Origin: Emiliania huxleyi CCMP1516
Lineage: Eukaryota > Haptophyta > Isochrysidales > Noelaerhabdaceae
Length of the DNA: 64,000 nt
Assembly (NCBI RefSeq): GCF_000372725.1
Contig: NW_005199770.1
Location: 1,110,746-1,174,745 of the forward strand
Direction: 5' to 3'
Shown here: one piece after another, positions 44,526 through 55,597 of the stretch
How positions within the stretch are numbered: the stretch's first letter is position 1
Layout: each line of letters begins with the position of its first letter
The notes under the pieces: generated by a model
What the model saw: the letters and a program-made list of their open reading frames with translations, nothing else
Database searches by the model: none
Told to the model about the DNA's origin: nothing
Made by a program: the position numbers and the translations under genes

Positions 44526-47440
44526 ATGAGGACCGAGGAGGATGACCGAGCGAGTGACGGCAGCTCTCCTCGCACGACCAGAACGCCCTCAAAGCAAGTC
44601 GAGGCCACGAGCGAGGCCAACCTCATCCAGGCGATCACCGATCTCGGCTCGCCGTCAGATCAGGGATGGCTGGACTTGATGTCAGTCGACCGCGAGACAT
44701 ATGGCCTGCCACGTGCTGACATGGGCCTGAATGAGGCACAACGCGAATTCCACCCAGCAGCGTTCCCGTACCACGAGCTATCCGAGTTGTGCGCTGGTAG
44801 GTTGCCGCGTACGCCGCGTACATTGAGGAGCCGGAGCCGCAGTCCTCCCAGGTGCTGCGAGGAGCCGACGCGGCGCTTGCGCGCCGCGCGCTCATTGCCG
44901 CCCATCTGAGCGCCCGGCAGGGGCTTCTCGATCCTGGGGACCTGCACACGGTGCGGAAGCTGAAGAAGCTTTGGCTGCACGAGCAGCAGGGCCGCGTGCG
45001 CACCGCCCTGCTGAAGGTCCGGCCCCTCTTCTTTGGCACAGCCTCGGGCCTGAACGCCCTGACCCGGATCCGGCTGGCCGCATTTCCGCGCACACGGGCC
45101 CTTGTGCTGCTGGTGCTCAACGACATGCTGCGCGGCTACTCGGAGATGATCTACTGCTGCAACCCGTGGTGCGGTCTGCTCGTTTTCTTTGCCCTCGCGA
45201 TAGAAAACGCGTGGCTGTCCCTGTGCACCTTTGCCGGGTGCATGTCGTCGATCGCTGCTGGGCGTGCGCTGGGCGTGGCGCCCGGGCTCCTGAGCTTTGG
45301 GCTGATCCAGTTTCGGTGCATGTTTGCGGCGCAAGCCATTGGGCAGCGCAACATGCAGACCCCGCCTCAGGACCTCAGCTGGGAGAGCGCAAAGCTGGCG
45401 CGGTGCTTCTCGCTGATCTCCGTCTCCTCCCTGTGGATCACCGTGCTCGTCATCGGCCCGTCCGGCCTCCTCCTCCCCACAATCAAGGTCTCCGACTACG
45501 GGTTGGTCCAGCAGCTCGGGCTGACCTGCATTCTTCTTTGGGGCGCCTCGAATGAGCTCTTTGATAACGGCTTTGGTCGAGATTCCTACCCCCCGCAATG
45601 GCTGCTCCACTTCGATCCCGTCGACAGCTACGGGGCAGAGAGTCTCGACCACGTCGACTGGAGCCAAGCGGCGCATGCAATCTTCCGCTCGACTGGCAGC
45701 ACGGTGTGGCTCAAAGGCACGCCAGCGTGCGCGCTCATATGGATTGGCATCATCCTCACGAGCCCGCTCTTTGCGCTCTGGTTCGCCTTTGGGGCTACGG
45801 TCGGGCAGCTCACCCTCATCTACGGCGGAGCGTCCGCGAGCGTCGTTCATGCCGGCTTGGGGCTCTGGAATCCCGCAATGGTGGCGCTGTGCATCGGCTG
45901 CATGGTAAACGTCCCCAGCGGCTCGTCCGTCTTATACAGCGCGATCGCCGCTTCGTTCACCGTCGCCTTGGACAACGCATTGTCCATGGTGTTTAGCGTG
46001 TTCGAGCTGCCGTGCACCATCTCGCACGCGCTTGCGAGCATCATTTTCACGCTGCTGCGGTTCACCAAGACGCGCATGGTGCCTGTGGACATCATCGACA
46101 GCACGGTTGCCGAGGACCACCTCTATCAGTACTCCATGGCCAACACCTGCATCGATGAGCTGGCCGAAGTGGTCAACAGGGCGCTGGGTCCGCGCCCAGA
46201 CCGGTCCTCGGCTTCCCTGGCCACGCGCGAGGCGTGGAGCTTGAGAAAGCTCGCCACGTCGGCGGTGGACCTGCTCTACATGGTGCTCTCCTTCGGCGCA
46301 TTCTCGCGCAGCGAGCTGACCACGGCAGGCGGTGTACACGTCCGTGATCTGAAGCGCGCGCCCTTCGAGCGGATCGTTGAGACGCTGCGCAGGGTCTTTG
46401 CGCTTCTGGCCGCCGCAGAGGTCGACGATGAGACAGATGCCGAGACGCTTCCAGCTCGTGTGCTTGCGCTCCTGCTCCTGAGCGGAGACGTCTCGCTCAC
46501 CGCCGAGGGCATCCAGGAGTTTCGGTCCCGCTGGGATTTGCACAGTGGCAGCGCAAGCAGCTGCTATCTCTGTGGCAAGGTCGGGCACTGGTCGCATGAG
46601 TGCCCCAGCAGCAAGAAGCAGACGGCCGAGGCGCAAGAGCATGCAAAGACCAGCCCAAAGCTACGGCGCCCGATGCTGCCAGCGATACCGAGCGGCGACA
46701 TGCTGCCATGGTTTCACCGGATTGAGCCGCTGCCTGGGGCGAACGAGGCAGCCAGGACGGCTGCGCCCAAGGGCGGTCAGCCAGCCAAGGCCAAGCCGAC
46801 GAAGCTGACGCGGGCGACCACTCGAGAGTCCTCCATGATTTTTGCTCTGCTCCAGCTTCACCATGAGCTCGCCATGTCCGAGAAGGTGCTCCTCCGAGAG
46901 ACTAGCGTCGGTCTGGAACAGAAGCCTGCACCGATGCACCCAACCTCTGCATATCCTCGTCTGCAGGTGGGGGAGTTCTTCCGCCTCTTCGACCCGGGTG
47001 GGCGCGGCACCATCACCGAGTACGAGCTGGTCTCGGCGCTGTCGGGCATCTCGGATGACCAGGAGGACCTGGCCCCCCGCGTGGCACATATCTTCAGAGT
47101 GGCGGACGCTGATGGCAACGGCTCGATCTCAAAGGCAGAGCTGAGGGCCATGCTGCTGGAGACTCGAGCGGAGAAGGCTTACAGCGTCAAATTGTGGGCG
47201 CGCATTACGGATGCGTGCAGCCGCCTGCCCGCCCCCACGCCGACTATTAAGACCAGGGCGATGAGGGTCGTCGCCGCCCTGCGAAGCCACTTCGAGAGTG
47301 ATTTGACCAATCGACCGACCGAGCGCGAGTGGTCAGTCTCGGGGCCCGGGCGTCAAGCCCGACGAGGGCGACGCTCTCGGGTCACACCCAGCGCGGACAA
47401 CGTAATCCGTAGCAGACACAGTGGCGTCACGTTTGCGTAG
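44526..47440 (+). CDS. Urea-transporter-like channel with zinc knuckle and EF-hands
   Basis: Exons 44526-44735 and 44801-47440, joined by a 65-bp GC-AG intron in phase 0, give 949 residues. After an acidic N-terminus the membrane domain (about 165-475) shows the two-fold repeat of SLC14/Yut urea transporters: NDMLRGYSEMIYCCNPWCGL for the first half and SPLFALWFAFGATVGQLTLI with GLGLWNPAMVALCIGCMV for the second. About ten hydrophobic helices are visible. A CCHC zinc knuckle follows (CYLCGKVGHWSHEC, about 640). Two C-terminal EF-hands follow at about 790-850: FRLFDPGGRGTITEYEL (a weak loop) and FRVADADGNGSISKAELRAM (canonical). Urea uptake is the family role; calcium regulation is an inference. 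Confidence 0.82.
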
Positions 47441-48075
47441 CTAGAGCGCAGTCAGGCAGGGACCAACGTGGACCAGGATGTCCCCGCGCGGTCCTGCCCC
47501 GTTGACAGTATTGTAGTCATATTCAGGGCTTTAGATGTGTACTAGCTACGACACCCTTTTACTAGTAGAGACTGCAAGGAAAAAACGACGAGACACTGTC
47601 AGCCCCGTTCACACATGGCGTACTTTCTTATATTCGTCCGGCTCTCACAGTACACACAGACCGGTCGGTCTAACTGTGTGTAGCCCAACGCACGAGGGCC
47701 GCTTGGGCTTACACGCGCGGGCACGGAGCGGGACTGGCCAGCTGCAGAGGGCGGCCAAGCCCTCCTCCTCGCGCGCCACCAGCGCGGACACGTCGGCGGC
47801 AATCCCGTCCACGACGGCCGAGGGCTCGCAGAAGAGAGAAGTGCGTGCAGTCGTACACCGCCTGCTGCGCACCCGCTTTTGGGGATTTGCAGGTGCCAGA
47901 GTTCAAAACTTTGTCGCCGACGTCGCAAGACGGGGCGGGAAGCCCAGCGGCCTTTTCTTCTTTTCATAGTAGGTCATAAATTGTTTGAGCATAAGAAGAA
48001 GAAAAACAAACCCCGCTCAAAACGATCGCCATTCGGCTCGTGCCGCCGCGCCGCCGCCGCCAGGCCGCAGCAGAT
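47441..48075. other. Intergenic region upstream of the multicopper oxidase gene
   Basis: About 630 bp. A minus-strand frame at 47645-47872 (segment VVDGIAADVSALVAREEEGL) has coding-like composition but no start, splice partner or domain. An AT-rich stretch just before 48030 may hold the oxidase promoter. Confidence 0.4.
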
Positions 48076-50039
48076 ATGCTCGCTCTCATCGGACCCACCC
48101 TCGTCGTGGCTTACTCATCGCCGGTAGCCTCCGCCGCTTCGTCAGCAGTTTCGCAGGCTGAGGGCGGCCGAGTCGTGAGGCAGACCCTCGTCATCGAGGA
48201 GTGGATCGTCGACTACCTGCGGCCGACCGTTCGCGAGGTTCCCGTCGACATTGACGAGTCCCGGCGGGCCGTCAAGTTTCTCATCAACGGCTCGTACCCT
48301 GGGCCAGCAATCCACGCCAACGAGGACGACATGCTCGAGATCACCGTGGTCAACAAGCTCTTCTCAGAGGCGACCACGATTCACTGGCACGGCATCCACC
48401 CGCTGCGCCAGCCCTACATGGACGGCGCTCGCGACGTCACCCAGGCTCCCATTCTTCCGGGTCAGAACTTTACCTACCGTTTCAGCGCCTACCCTCCGGG
48501 CACGCACTACTACCACAGCCACATGGACGCAGTGCAGGGCGCGCGAGGCATCCGCGGGCCCCTGATTATCCAGCGGAAGGCGGACCCCGTCAAGGAGGAG
48601 TTTGCGTACGACGAGGACCTTGTCGTTTTCATGTCGGACGAGTGGCGCGACCCGTCCGCCTGCCTCAAGCTGGAGGGCGCCATGCCTGGCAACGACGTGT
48701 GCGCCGACATTCGGCACGGCAGCTTTTCGGGCAAATTCGGGAACGGCAGCGCCGCCTTCCCCTTCCCGCTCATCACCGTCAAGGCTGACACGTGCTACCG
48801 CGTGCGGTGGGTTATGGCGGGCAGCAACACTGAGAACTTCCAGATCACGGTGGCAGGCCACAACATGACACTGGTGAGCGTCGACGGCGGGTACGACGTG
48901 AGGCCCGTGCAGGTTCAACACCGCCCGACACACAAGCACCCCGCACGAGTTCTAAGCTCAAGTCCCACGTCGATCAGGTGCGGCGCATCAACCTGCACTT
49001 GGGGGAGCGGGTGGACGTGATCCTCTGCACCGACCAGGAGCCCGGCAACTACCTGATTCACGCCCAGTACGACTACGCCTGCGCGCTCACCGCGGGCCAC
49101 TTTATCCCACCCGGTTTCTCCGCCGTGCCGACGTGCGACTTTCACGCGTACCTTCACTACGACACCGAGCCCGACCTCGTCCCTCGCGACCTCTCGGGCT
49201 CGGGCGGGGGCCGCCACCCGCGTGCAGTTGTGGGTTCAGACTTCGACCTCACCCGCCCGGAAGGGTGGGCGGTGACTGAGCCGCGGGTCCCCGAGCCCGA
49301 GCCAGCGGAGCCGGACGTGCGGTACACCATCAACTTGGGCCTGCTCGGCCCCACCTACAGCCGGGCCACCGACCGGCCGCTCGTCAAAGGGCGGTGGTAC
49401 ATGGACCTCGACGGGCAAGACCCGCCTCGGTCGTGGGAGCTTCCGACCACTCCCTTATACCACTCCAAGGGGCGGTGCGGTGTGGGCGACATCCCGTTGA
49501 TCAACGTTCCCGAGGAGGTCACCACCGTCGAGGTGGTGGTGCAGAACCTGTCGCCGACGGCGCACACGCTCCACATGCACGGCATGCCCTTCAAGGTGAT
49601 CAACGTGGCAAACTATACGAGCTGGTGCGGCCTCGAGCACCCGACGTGCTTCGTGCTGCCGTGGTGGGGCGGCTCGCTCCTCGACAAGTGCCCGCGGCCG
49701 CGCCGGAAGCCCGGCGACCCGAATGACAAGAACATCGAGCTCGGTGGGTACTGGGGCTGCACCTACGACGCGGCCACCGACGCGCGGACGCAGAACCTAA
49801 AGGCGCCGCTGATCAAGGACAGCTTCCAGCTGTGGCAGCGCTCGTGGGCGGTGATCCGCTTCGAGGCGACGAGGCCAGGCTTCTGGTACTTTCATTGCCA
49901 CGAGACTCAGCATCTCATGTTGGGCCTGCAGACCGTCTTCAACGTGCTGCCGAGCAAGCAGCCGCCGGTCCCGGCGGACGTGCCGACCTCGGGGTCGCAC
50001 TTTTGCCCGACGGTGGACGAGGGGCCATGGGGATCGTGA
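48076..50039 (+). CDS. Multicopper oxidase (laccase-like), secreted
   Basis: Exons 48076-48912 and 48978-50039, joined by a 65-bp GT-AG intron in phase 0, give 632 residues. A longer frame upstream begins only at GTG. The N-terminus (MLALIGPTLVVAYSSPVASA) is a signal peptide. Three cupredoxin domains are present with all copper motifs: TIHWHGIH and HYYHSHMD near the N-terminus, HTLHMHGMPF, and the C-terminal HCHETQHLMLGL containing the T1 Cys and His ligands. Several N-glycosylation sequons occur (NGS, NFT, NMT). Such enzymes oxidise phenols, metals (Fe or Mn) or other one-electron donors while reducing oxygen to water, outside the cell. Substrate cannot be told from sequence. Length is typical of the family. 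Confidence 0.93.
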
Positions 50040-50583
50040 GAGAATCATCTCTCTTAGCGTGGCCGAGCCTTTCGATTTATCGTACTGGCTTTATGCTTGA
50101 TGGGCCAGCGCCGTTCGAGGTGCTGGGATGGATGTCAGAGGCCCCCCCCACACAGTTTCACGACCTTTTTCGTTTTTGTGTGTGTGCGTACCGCGGAATA
50201 GAAGAGTATGCACGTTTCTCTCGTCCGCGCGCGCCGCCGATTGGTCATGTCATCGGTTGTTGCGCGGAGGAATATAATTGTTAAACGCGACACTCGAACG
50301 AAGATGCTGTGTGCGATTTTATATATCACACAAAACACTTATATAAATATATAGAGGCTAGTTCCATTTCACTCTGACACGCTAATCTTGAAAACGTCCA
50401 ACGGAGCTCCGTGTTGCTCCCAGCGCCCTCCCCCGCGCTTCCTGCGACCCTAGCCGATGGTACTAGCATGGGAGGTCATCTGGCTACCGCGAGAGCGACC
50501 CAACTCGTCGACATCGTCCGATGATGGTGCCGCAAAGTCAGCCTTCGGAGGCTATCGTGGGGTCGAGCCGTCAGTAGCCGTGA

Positions 50584-51235
50584 CATGTGGTTCCACCACC
50601 CCTCGTAGGCTTTGCCTCTGACCATCACCGTTCCCAGGCTGCCTAATGGGATGGAAAGGAAGGCTGGGCGAGCGTATAGAAGCGTGCTCGACCTCGTCGT
50701 GGCAACCTGTACGGCAGCGCTGGCAGGCGCGATGAGCGTCGTGCCACCTGACCCGAGACGGGTCGCAGGCGTCGTACCGAGCGCGTCGAGACCGTGTCCT
50801 GATGTGATCTGTACGGGCGAGTCACGTCGGCGTCAAAGGAGCGACGTGTGACCTGTCAGAGCTTGATCTCCGATCTCAGCGGCGTCGAGTCGTCTCCGGT
50901 GCGCAACAAATGTACCTCCCCAGGACGCGCAGAGGCAGCTGAGATCGGAGATCAAGCTCTGACAGGTCACACGTCGCTCCTTTGACGCCGACGTGACTCG
51001 CCCGTACAGATCACATCAGGACACGGTCTCGACGCGCTCGGTACGACGCCTGCGACCCGTCTCGGGTCAGGTGGCACGACGCTCATCGCGCCTGCCAGCG
51101 CTGCCGTACAGGTTGCCACGACGAGTTTGAGCACGCTTTTTTACGCTCGCCCAGCCTTTCTTTCAATCCCATTAGGTATGCTTGGGAACGGTGATGGTCA
51201 TGAGGCATAGCTTAGGGGGGGTGGTGGAACCAACT
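50584..51235. repeat. ~297-bp inverted repeat arms around a 57-bp spacer
   Basis: The left arm (about 50584-50880) is the reverse complement of the right arm (about 50938-51235). The inner ~190 bp on each side look perfect; the outer parts diverge with scattered mismatches and small indels. It lies directly left of the 100-N gap, so an assembly fold-back cannot be excluded, but the diverged outer arms favour a real palindrome. Confidence 0.85.
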
Positions 51236-51301
51236 TGTTAGGGTTATGTGGGATTGGTCACTAGTTTGTTTTTTGAGGGAGGTTTTTTGGGGATCTTATT
51301 T

Positions 51302-51401
51302 NNNNNNNNNNNNNNNNNNNNNNNNNNNNNNNNNNNNNNNNNNNNNNNNNNNNNNNNNNNNNNNNNNNNNNNNNNNNNNNNNNNNNNNNNNNNNNNNNNN
51401 N
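51302..51401. other. Assembly gap of 100 N
   Basis: Exactly 100 ambiguous bases, the conventional placeholder for a gap of unknown size. It interrupts the DNA transposon body beside the palindrome. Confidence 1.
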
Positions 51402-51496
51402 CGCAGCTGCCTCTGGAAGGCACCGAGAGGTACAATAGTGCGCAAATGGTCGAAATCAAGGTTTTGTAACGCGAGCTGTGCCACAGTGAAATGGAA

Positions 51497-52773
51497 AATA
51501 AATAAATAAATAAAACGGACACCTCTACTAGGAGATGGGTAAAAAGGAACAGGTCCCCGCCCTTGCGATCTTTGTGCAGGGTTCTTTGTGGGTGTGGTCG
51601 GCGACTAGCCGGGGTCGTCCTCCCGATGGGGGACTAGCACTAGCCGTCTTCCACATGGTCCCTCGGGTCCCTGCTGCTCCTAATCTCTTCGTACATCCTC
51701 CTGCTGATCTCCGCAACGTCCTGCTCCCTCCCTCGTCTCGCCCTGCGCGCCTGCTCCGCCTCACCGTCGTCTGCCCTGCGTCGTCTGGCGACGGGTCCTC
51801 CATAGTCGGTTGAGGTCGCCGCCCTCCTCGTGCCTCTTCCCAACGTTCCCTCGGCGGTCGATGCCGTCTGGTCCGCCTCCGCCGTCCCCGAGTCTGACCT
51901 GCCCTCGTCTGCACTAGCTTCTGTTTCGTCATCACTGGCGCCTCTCCTCTTCTTTCGCCTCTTCTTGTATGCTTTGTACATTGCGTCGATTCCTTTTCGC
52001 GTGAGCACCACCCTGAAGCTCGCCCAGCAGCGGAACCGCTCCCTAAGTCGAAGGAGCATCATCAGTCTCACCCACTTCGCTCGCTGCCCACTGTCTCCGC
52101 TCCCTCCCGCTTGAGCTGCCGCCGCGGTCCTCGTTCGTCCCGCTGGCTGCTGGCCTGTCTGCACGTTGCCTCCGTTATCCCTCCTCCTCCGCGACTCCCT
52201 CAAGGCCGGGCGGGCCTCCTTCCACCCAGCGAAGAGCTTCCTCAGCCACTCGATGTGTTCCTCTCTCTTCATTATGCGCGCCGTAGCCTCATCATTGAGC
52301 TGTATCCACCTCTGCACCGCTCCCGTCGCCGCCTCGGCCACGACTTGCAGGTTCCTCGTGACCCCGGTGCCAAGGTCCCTTCGGCTCTTCTCCGAGAGGT
52401 CATCTACCAGTGCTGGCAACACCCCCCCGACTGCGGGGGCTAGTGTATCGTACCCGTCCTCGTCCAGCACCCTGTAGCGTGAGCCCTTCAGCGCAGCGAC
52501 ATGCGCCATCCTCAGCGTCTTCAGCGTATCCTTGGAGTCGGGTGCCGCCTGTGCCACTTTGCTGATCGCCGTCCCTGTCTGCGCTCGCGCTACTCTGAGG
52601 AACCATCTGGCCTGCTCCCTATTCCCCAGGCAGGCGCCGCTAAGCACGTGCGCCATTGTCGCTCTAGGCGGGTTCTCATCTTCCTCGGTCCATTGCTGCG
52701 CGGCTTTCCGCACGATCGGACACAGCGGGTCCCGCTTTAGTGCTGCCCTCCTCGCCGCGTCCCTCGCGGCCTT
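51497..52773 (-). mobile_element. 5'-truncated non-LTR-type retroelement with 14-bp target-site duplication
   Basis: ACAGTGAAATGGAA is present at 51483-51496 and 52774-52787, exactly bounding the insert. On the minus strand the insert begins directly in a coding frame and ends in a (TTTA)n tail (51497-51516), as in target-primed reverse transcription. The 3' end (positions 51497 to about 51557) is shared with the 36508-36590 insertion. Confidence 0.85.
51640..52773 (-). CDS. Retroelement-encoded protein, N-terminally truncated
   Basis: The frame enters at the element's 5' end with no start of its own and runs about 377 codons to the stop at 51640. Segments include ENPPRATMAHVLSGACLGNR, EQARWFLRVARAQTGTAISK, NLQVVAEAATGAVQRWIQLN, KREEHIEWLRKLFAGWKEAR and a Lys/Arg-rich run (YKKRRKKRRG). 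The central 70 residues are clearly homologous to the ORF at 60021-60761. No reverse transcriptase or endonuclease motif is in this fragment. It is probably the 3' part of a longer retroelement protein, and it is not a host gene. Confidence 0.75.
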   Translation of the reverse strand, partial: KAARDAARRAALKRDPLCPIVRKAAQQWTEEDENPPRATMAHVLSGACLGNREQARWFLRVARAQTGTAISKVAQAAPDSKDTLKTLRMAHVAALKGSRYRVLDEDGYDTLAPAVGGVLPALVDDLSEKSRRDLGTGVTRNLQVVAEAATGAVQRWIQLNDEATARIMKREEHIEWLRKLFAGWKEARPALRESRRRRDNGGNVQTGQQPAGRTRTAAAAQAGGSGDSGQRAKWVRLMMLLRLRERFRCWASFRVVLTRKGIDAMYKAYKKRRKKRRGASDDETEASADEGRSDSGTAEADQTASTAEGTLGRGTRRAATSTDYGGPVARRRRADDGEAEQARRARRGREQDVAEISRRMYEEIRSSRDPRDHVEDG

Positions 52774-52984
52774 ACAGTGAAATGGAACTAGCCAGAGCAA
52801 AAACCAAAATATGGCAGAGAACCATATTCAGACACGTCGTGCACACGTGACAGCGACTCTCATATAGGATGGGTGGACACGCACATGGGGGTGTCACATG
52901 CACATAAGATATCAGTGTCGAGGCGCCATTGACGGAGTCAGAGTCGGGGCGCGGGCGCACGGCGCCGCCCTAAAGAGGTCCTCC

Positions 52985-55597
52985 TCAAAAGGTCCAGACC
53001 TCGTCGAGGAGCTCCTGCACCCGCGATGAGGAGGCGCCCTCGCCCCCGCCGCCCGCCAGAACGGCCGGCAGCTCGGTCGCCAGCGCGGGCGGCGGAGCAA
53101 CGGGCAGAGTTGCGCAGATCGCGACCCCGCTCCACGCTGCGGTGACGATGAGGGCGAGAGCGGCAACGCACGCCGACCGACGGGTCGAGGCCGGCGGCGC
53201 GGAGGCGCTGGCATGGCGGCTCATCTCGCGGGAGCATCCGGCGGTGCGGCAGGGCGCGAGGGGGGAGGAGGTGGCGGAGGAGACGGTGGAGGAGGCGGAG
53301 GAGGAGACAGAGGAGGAGGAGGCGGAGCAGGCTGCGGGGGACGATGAGGAGGAGGCCTCGCCGCCGCCACCATGGGCCTTGCGGCGGCCATTCGCGTCCG
53401 TCCTCGGGCTGATCTCGGGCGGGTTCTTGAGACTGTTGAGCGGCGGCTGCTGCCGCGGCGGGCGGTATACCTCGGGTATCTCTCGGGTATCTCTCGAGCG
53501 CTCTCGCGGCCGGCGGGCGAACGGTGCAGCGGCGCTGCGGAGGGCGAGCCTCTTGGAGCAAGCCGCCGCCTAGGAGCAGGCGGCAAGCCGGAAGCGTGGG
53601 GCTCGTACAGGCGCGGGGGCGAGAGGCGGAGCGAGAAGAGGCGGGACGCGAGGAAAGGCGAGGCAGCTCGGGGCCGCGCGCGAGGGCGTGAGCGCGTGAG
53701 TGCGTGGGTGCGTGGGTGCGTGAGTGCGTGAGGGCACGAGGGCGCGAGGGCGCGAGGGTGTGACGCGAGGGTGTGAAGGCGCGAGGGCGGGGACACGAGA
53801 GCGGCTCGCGCCTGCCGGACGCACGCCACGGCGGTCGCGGCAGCGATGCTCCCCTCTGCCGCTCGACGCGCCGCCCCAGCCAGCCCCTCCGGCCAAACCC
53901 GCCCCTCCGCGGAAGCAGCGCCGCCAGCCACCGCCGCCGCTGCCTCGCCAACATGCGTCGCGGCGGGCAAGTGCTTGAGTCCGAGCGCCTCGCCAAGCAC
54001 AGCGATGGCGGCGGGCTCCATCGCCAGCTCGCGCATGTTCGCGCCGAAGGCGGCGCCTATAGAGCAGTCCGCCGCGTGGCTTGCCAGCCTCTCGCCACGC
54101 CCGCGTGCGCTGTGCGGAGAGGGCGGGGGGGGGAGGGTGGCGGCGGCCACGGGGGTGATGAGGGACGGGGTGGTAGCGGGGAGAGGTGGCGACAGCAGAG
54201 GTGGCGAGGGTGGCGACAGCAGAGGTGGCGAGGGTGGTGACGGCAGAGGCGGCGGTCGGCGCCCATGGATCGGAGCAGATGCACGTCAACCAGCTCCTCC
54301 TCCTCGAAGGTGGAGCGGAAACGGCCGAGGCCGAGCCGTTCGAGCAGCGCCGCCAGTTCGCCCGTGTCGCCGCCCGCCGCCTCGGGCGGACAGGCCTCGG
54401 GCGGACAGGCCTCGGGCGGACAGGCCTCGGGCGGACAGGCCTCGGGCGGACAGGCCTCGGGCGGACAGGCCTCGGGCAGACAAGCCTCGGGTAGAGGGGC
54501 CTCGGGTAGAGGGGCCTCAGGTAGTAGAGGGGGCGGGGCCTTGCGTGCCGCCGAGGGTGCAGCAGCGCTGACGGGCGCGTTCGAGCAGTCTGCGAGCGGC
54601 GGCCGGCGCGGGGCGCCAGGCGCGGCAGTGGAGGCCTTGGTGGCGGCCACGAGAGCGGCCGCCCCTGCCATGCCGGGTGCAGCGGCGACGCCCGCCTTAT
54701 CGTTGAGGAACTCGACGGTGCGCCCCTCGAAGCCCGGCCGCATCAACGACGCGGCGCTGTCTGGCGGAGGAGCGGCCGCTGCCGCCGCGGCTGCAGTCGA
54801 GGCTGCTGAAGCCACCGAGGGCGGCACCGAGGGCGCGACTGCAGCCGCAGAGGGCGCGACTGCGGCCGCAGAGGGCGCGACCGCAGCCGGGTCGGAGCAC
54901 TCGGACAGGCGCGCGGCGATGGCGCACGCGAAGGCGCGCCCCGCTGTGCCGAGGGGCCGCAGAGGCTTGTCGCCCGAGGCAGCCTCGACCAAGAGGCGAG
55001 TGCCGCCCCACGCCTGCTCTCCGGGCACAAGTGGGGTAAAGTCGAGCCACGTGCCCGCCGCGTCGTTCCACCAGTGCCGCAGCGCCAGCAGGGACGGGCC
55101 GTCGCAGGGGGCGGCCGCGCCCTCTATCTTCTGCCCCGCCGCCGCCACCTCGACGATGAGAAAACCCTTGACCACCTGCGGATCGCGCGCAGGAGCACGG
55201 TGCTGAGCCGACCCCGCACGCCGGCGGGTGGTATTACGCGCGCCGCTGCCTGGTAGCCTGTGGCAGCGCACACACGCTCGGCGTTGGAGAAGGAGTGTAG
55301 GGCCGCTGGCGCCACGAACCCAGCCGCTGCCAGAGCCGCTCGTTCAGAGTTGGACGGCGGCTGCACAGCGCGGCATCGCCGTCCACCCAGCGACTGGTTG
55401 AGCAGCCTCTGCAGCGACCGAGACCGCCACACCGCAGGCCACGGCTGTGGGAAGGCGAGAGATGCGAGGTCACTGTGCGTGATTGACGCATCGGCTCCGG
55501 CAAAGTCCGACGGCTCAGAGAGCCACCTTCCGACACACTCAGGCGTCGCGTCGGCGGCGGGCTCGTTCTCCGTCAGGTGAGGTCGCCACGGCGACAT
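52985..55597 (-). CDS. SAM-domain protein with Pro/Ala-rich spacer and tail anchor
   Basis: Starts at the ATG at 55597. Exon 1 is 55250-55597, exon 2 is 54263-55175 (GC-AG intron between, phase 0), exon 3 begins at 54056 (GC-AG, phase 1). Exon 3 probably ends at a GC donor following CVRQ near 53810, and the last exon ends at 52985. N-terminal part: TPECVGRWLSEPSDFAGADA, then VVKGFLIVEVAAAGQ and LLALRHWWNDAAGTWLDFTP. A Pro/Ala/Cys repeat region follows (PPEAC units). The SAM domain spans the exon 2/3 junction: LAALLERLGLGRFRSTFEEE, VDVHLLRSMG, ANMRELAMEPAAIAVLGEAL. A C-terminal membrane helix (ACVAALALIVTAAWSGVAIC) precedes a short acidic tail. SAM domains oligomerise; location at an internal membrane is inferred. 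Confidence 0.68.
53690..53800. repeat. GAGTGCGTG/GGGCGCGAG minisatellite in an intron
   Basis: Degenerate 8-9-bp units such as GTGAGTGCGTGGGTGCGTG and CGAGGGCGCGAGGG fill the intron of the SAM-domain gene. Confidence 0.7.
54381..54528. repeat. 15-bp coding tandem repeat in the SAM-domain gene
   Basis: The plus-strand unit CTCGGGCGGACAGGC is repeated about seven times exactly, then about three times in degenerate form. On the minus coding strand it encodes repeated Pro-Pro-Glu-Ala-Cys. The unit is a multiple of three, so copy changes keep frame. Confidence 0.95.

Larger units (their letters stand above)
50356..52793. mobile_element. DNA transposon-like element with 18-bp inverted ends, carrying a nested insertion
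   Basis: GGCTAGTTCCATTTCACT at 50356-50373 is repeated inverted at 52776-52793, and similarity continues weakly inward on both sides. AGA flanks both outer ends, a possible 3-bp target duplication. The right terminus is split by a retroelement (51497-52773). The body contains a long inverted repeat and an assembly gap. No transposase was recognised, so it may be non-autonomous or its gene may lie in the gap. Confidence 0.65.

Noticed and set aside
47645..47872. Minus-strand exon candidate upstream of the oxidase
   Set aside because: No start codon, splice partner or recognisable domain could be tied to it.
50356..52793. The two TTCCATTTCACT copies as one pair of terminal repeats of the retroelement
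   Set aside because: The 14-bp direct copies at 51483 and 52774 are its target duplication. The inverted copy at 50356 belongs to the older outer element.
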